39,460 nucleotides of DNA from Prochlorococcus sp. AG-418-O03 (GTDB taxonomy: Bacteria; Cyanobacteriota; Cyanobacteriia; PCC-6307; Cyanobiaceae): positions 1-39,460 of the forward strand of contig QCMJ01000009.1 in NCBI GenBank assembly GCA_003213855.1. Reading direction: 5' to 3'. The translations under genes and the position numbers were made by a program. The notes below the pieces were generated by a model. The model did no database searches, was not told where the DNA came from, and saw only the letters and a list, made by a program, of their open reading frames with translations. Of this stretch, positions 37,513 to 39,460 are shown piece by piece. Position 1 is the first letter of the stretch; each line of letters starts with the position of its first letter.

Positions 37513-37967
37513 GTAAGAAATTATATTTGGCAAATCCATACGGATTTTCAAAACAAACTAAAACACTTTTAAATGAATTTATTGAAATCTTCAATGATTT
37601 AAATGTAGAAGTATTTGAACCTTTTGAGAGAGCGAAACCATTAATACAACAAGAAAATCAATGGGCTTATGAAGTTGCAAATAGTAATTTCCATGATTTA
37701 AAAGAATGTGATTGTATTTTTGCGGTTGTCAATGGAAATCCTCCCGATGAAGGGGTAATGATTGAATTGGGTATCGCAATTGCTTTAAAAAAGGAAATCT
37801 TTTTATTCAGGGATGATTTTCGAAATTGTTCTGATAGCGATCAATACCCATTAAATCTAATGTTATTTCTTGGCCTGCCTAAAGATAATTGGGAAAAATA
37901 TTATTTTGAATCATTACAAGATATAAAAAGTAATAAAAAAAAATTTATAGAGTGGGCAAAAAATTAG
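37509..37967 (+). CDS. Nucleoside 2-deoxyribosyltransferase-like protein
   Basis: 152 residues from the TTG at 37509. LYLANPYGFSKQ at the start, FEPFERAKPL, CDCIFAVVNGNPPDEGVMIE and LGIAIALKKEIFLFRDD match the PF05014 fold. The nucleophile Glu of the family is E86 in DEGVMIELG. Members swap bases on deoxyribonucleosides or hydrolyse deoxynucleotide bonds; which one applies here is unknown. It overlaps the PRT-like gene by 4 bases, which makes joint regulation likely and a shared salvage or nucleotide-clearing step plausible. Confidence 0.82.
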   Translation: MSKKLYLANPYGFSKQTKTLLNEFIEIFNDLNVEVFEPFERAKPLIQQENQWAYEVANSNFHDLKECDCIFAVVNGNPPDEGVMIELGIAIALKKEIFLFRDDFRNCSDSDQYPLNLMLFLGLPKDNWEKYYFESLQDIKSNKKKFIEWAKN

Positions 37968-38027
37968 CCAAATAATCCATTAACCCTTAAGTAGAAATTT
38001 TGAGTTTAAATATATCTGTTGAGGTGC

Positions 38028-38033
38028 TAGAAT
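38028..38033 (+). promoter_or_regulatory. Likely rpsU promoter -10 element
   Basis: TAGAAT with an upstream GAGGTGC context, 20 bases before the rpsU start codon. No matching -35 at the usual distance. Assigned from position in front of a ribosomal protein gene. Confidence 0.35.
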
Positions 38034-38052
38034 AAGATTTATTTAGAAAATT

Positions 38053-38229
38053 TTGACACAAGTTACAGTTGGAGAGAACGAGGGGATTGAGTCTGCCCTT
38101 AGAAGGTTTAAGAGACAAGTATCTAAATCGGGAATCTTTGCAGATTTAAAAAGACTTAGACATCACGAAACACCTATTGAAAAATATAAAAGAAAGTTGC
38201 AACAGAGAAGAAAAGCAAGAAGAAGATAA
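38053..38229 (+). CDS. rpsU: 30S ribosomal protein S21
   Basis: 58 residues: [20 protein letters not shown], then [20 protein letters not shown] and a very basic C-terminus ending QQRRKARRR. This is the standard bS21 pattern. The protein binds near the 3' end of 16S rRNA and helps initiation complexes form. The start is a TTG at 38053. It sits alone, with a TAGAAT-like promoter upstream and the HhH gene convergent downstream. Confidence 0.95.
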
Positions 38230-38307
38230 TGTCCTACAGGTAGTAAAGTTTTTGATATCCTTAAATATTATAAATTTTTATATAAAGGTTTAAAAATAAG
38301 ATTTTAA

Positions 38308-38631
38308 TTACTTAAGCTTTTTAAGCTTTTTAACAAGATTTATTCCAACTCCTGATACAGCAAGAAGATCTTTTTCATCAGCAGCAATGACTGCTTTAGT
38401 TGTTTTAAATCCAGCCTCATACAAAGCCTTGGCACTTTTTGCTCCAACACCTGGAAGTGTCGTCAAGGTTTCAATATTTTTCTTAGAATTAGCAGCCTTT
38501 GATTTTGTTTTTGTTTTTGTTTTTGTTTTTGCAGACTTTGCTGCTTTTTTTTCTTTCTTTAAAGGCGTTTCAGGGGAGACTGGACTTTTAAATAAAATTG
38601 ATTTAAGTTTGCTGAGAAATTTAGAAATCAT
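38308..38631 (-). CDS. Helix-hairpin-helix protein with Lys-Thr repeat linker
   Basis: 107 residues. The C-terminal half has two helix-hairpin-helix elements: LPGVGAKSAKAL (59-70) and VSGVGINLVKKL (92-103), a DNA-binding fold found in Rad51/PolX/TopA tails. The N-terminal half is Lys-rich and disordered, with a (KT)n repeat at 35-43 encoded by a hexamer microsatellite. It should bind DNA non-specifically or bridge a protein to DNA; the family is seen as short proteins in picocyanobacteria. It is convergent with rpsU. Confidence 0.8.
   Translation of the reverse strand: MISKFLSKLKSILFKSPVSPETPLKKEKKAAKSAKTKTKTKTKSKAANSKKNIETLTTLPGVGAKSAKALYEAGFKTTKAVIAADEKDLLAVSGVGINLVKKLKKLK
38503..38531 (+). 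repeat. TTTTTG hexamer microsatellite in the HhH gene
   Basis: G residues recur exactly every six bases (38507, 38513, 38519, 38525, 38531) in a T background, about five units. On the coding (minus) strand it is AAAACA-type sequence giving Lys-Thr pairs. Slippage by whole units would keep the frame and change linker length. Confidence 0.88.
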
Positions 38632-38894
38632 TGCAATATATAAGTAATAAAATTAACTCATCAATTAATATATTATCAAATCAAAGAAGAATTAATAACA
38701 AGACAATAGCTAATTGAATAATAATAATTTATTTACAATTATATAAAGACACACATTTAATATTTATGCAAGCTTACGAGCCATTGCTTGGTATTCAAAA
38801 TTATTTTAAAAACTAAAAAAAAATGTAGTTTCAAAAAATTAAAAGTATTTATTGATAGTAAAGTTAAAATCATAATATAGAACAGATCATAAAA
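38632..38894. other. Intergenic AT-rich region with a possible coding remnant
   Basis: 263 bases without a convincing gene. The only compositionally distinct piece is at 38764-38805. On the minus strand it reads a 13-residue open segment ending EYQAMARKLA and a stop. The plus strand reads a 16-codon frame. It could be a degraded gene end. No terminator is seen. Confidence 0.35.
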
Positions 38895-39460
38895 ATGAAG
38901 CTTATATTTATAAGTGGACCTTCTGGAAGCGGTAAAACAACTTTATCAAATCAAATAATAAAAAAAATTAAAAATGGAATTGTGTTAAGTACCGACAATT
39001 ACTATAAGACAGGGTTAATAAGTAAATTACTACCAAAATTTGTAGAAGGTTTTTTTGATAGAAGTATTAGTTTTAATAACAAACTATTCAAAAAAGATTT
39101 TGATTTTATTTATAAGAATGGAATTTCAATCTATGATCGATATTATAATTTCGAAAATAAAACAATTCAAAATACCTTAAACGAAAAACATAATATTAGT
39201 TTTTTAATTGTCGAGGGTATATTCGCAAGAGAATTCTCAAACACTTTAAATAATACGGATTATTATTTTTTAGAAATAAAAACTAAAAAAAATGAGTGCA
39301 TGAAAAGAGTTATCCAAAGAGATATAAAAGAAAGGGGGAAGGATAAAAATCAAGCTAAGAATGATTTCTTAAAATCATGGGACATTTATTACGAAAGATT
39401 CAAACCTAATAGCATAAAAAATAATACAAATAAATTTATTATTGAAAAAAATACTGATCC
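38895..39460 (+). CDS. P-loop kinase resembling uridine kinase (cut by window end)
   Basis: An open frame from the ATG at 38895 to the window edge (188 codons visible, no stop). Walker A GPSGSGKTT at residues 8-16, followed by a STDNYYKT block near 37-44 that matches the uridine-kinase substrate segment (Asp-x-Tyr-Tyr). FLIVEGIFA fits the Walker-B-like strand and KRVIQRDIKERG the lid Arg residues. It would phosphorylate a nucleoside, most simply uridine or cytidine, with ATP or GTP. The Asn/Lys-rich composition is more diverged than core genes here. It lies 0.9 kb after the PRT/deoxyribosyltransferase cassette, hinting at salvage, but they are separate transcripts. Confidence 0.8.
   Translation, partial: MKLIFISGPSGSGKTTLSNQIIKKIKNGIVLSTDNYYKTGLISKLLPKFVEGFFDRSISFNNKLFKKDFDFIYKNGISIYDRYYNFENKTIQNTLNEKHNISFLIVEGIFAREFSNTLNNTDYYFLEIKTKKNECMKRVIQRDIKERGKDKNQAKNDFLKSWDIYYERFKPNSIKNNTNKFIIEKNTD

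Overview
The window looks like chromosome from a high-light-adapted Prochlorococcus (HL clade, MED4/MIT9515-like). The evidence is very AT-rich DNA, tightly packed short genes with little intergenic space and few Shine-Dalgarno sites, and two chlorophyll-synthesis enzymes of oxygenic phototrophs (aerobic cyclase AcsF and Mg-chelatase subunit ChlH). A dozen or so families known mainly from cyanobacteria or plastids (DUF2996, DUF2949, DUF3038, DUF4335, DUF3318, DUF2862, CGLD27) are also present. Strain assignment is inference. I see no prophage, IS element or CRISPR array.

Layout. 1-6023 (+): the tail of an unknown membrane protein, a DUF2996 gene, acsF, then tldD-tldE-fmt as one tight unit that meets a minus-strand TerC gene tail to tail. 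6805-10548 (+): mfd and a 53-residue membrane protein. 10551-15032 (-): a compact run headed by dapB, followed by a plastid-type conserved membrane protein, a UbiH/COQ6-type FAD hydroxylase, DUF2949, DUF3038, DUF4335 and a small membrane protein. chlH (15135-19145, +) is divergent from dapB. 19154-20937 (-): folP, tpiA and a small S4-domain protein. 20996-22951 (+): an MsbA-type ABC exporter and a small DUF6447-like protein. carB (-) occupies 22956-26252. 26361-28923 (+): DUF3318, rsfS, CGLD27, an asparaginase-II family gene and the initiator tRNA-fMet with a good terminator. 29026-32540: small proteins, a DUF2862 gene and a three-gene ABC-2 exporter with overlapping genes.

From about 32.5 kb to the end the content becomes accessory-like. 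It holds small membrane or secreted proteins of unknown function, a TauE/SafE permease, a lone HNH nuclease and an orphan intergenic transcript candidate with a strong terminator. It also holds a compact cassette of a 61-residue protein, a minimal phosphoribosyltransferase and a nucleoside-2-deoxyribosyltransferase-like protein, then rpsU, a helix-hairpin-helix protein and a P-loop uridine-kinase-like gene cut by the window edge.

How genes work together. AcsF and ChlH serve chlorophyll synthesis. TldD and TldE form one heterodimeric protease. Fmt and tRNA-fMet serve translation initiation; RsfS and S21 belong to the ribosome. CarB, DapB, FolP and TpiA are core metabolism. The most interesting unexplained items are the ncRNA candidate at about 33.25 kb, the PRT/deoxyribosyltransferase cassette at 36.9-38.0 kb, the DUF3038 gene that lacks any normal start codon, and the dapB-led run of cyanobacteria-only genes.
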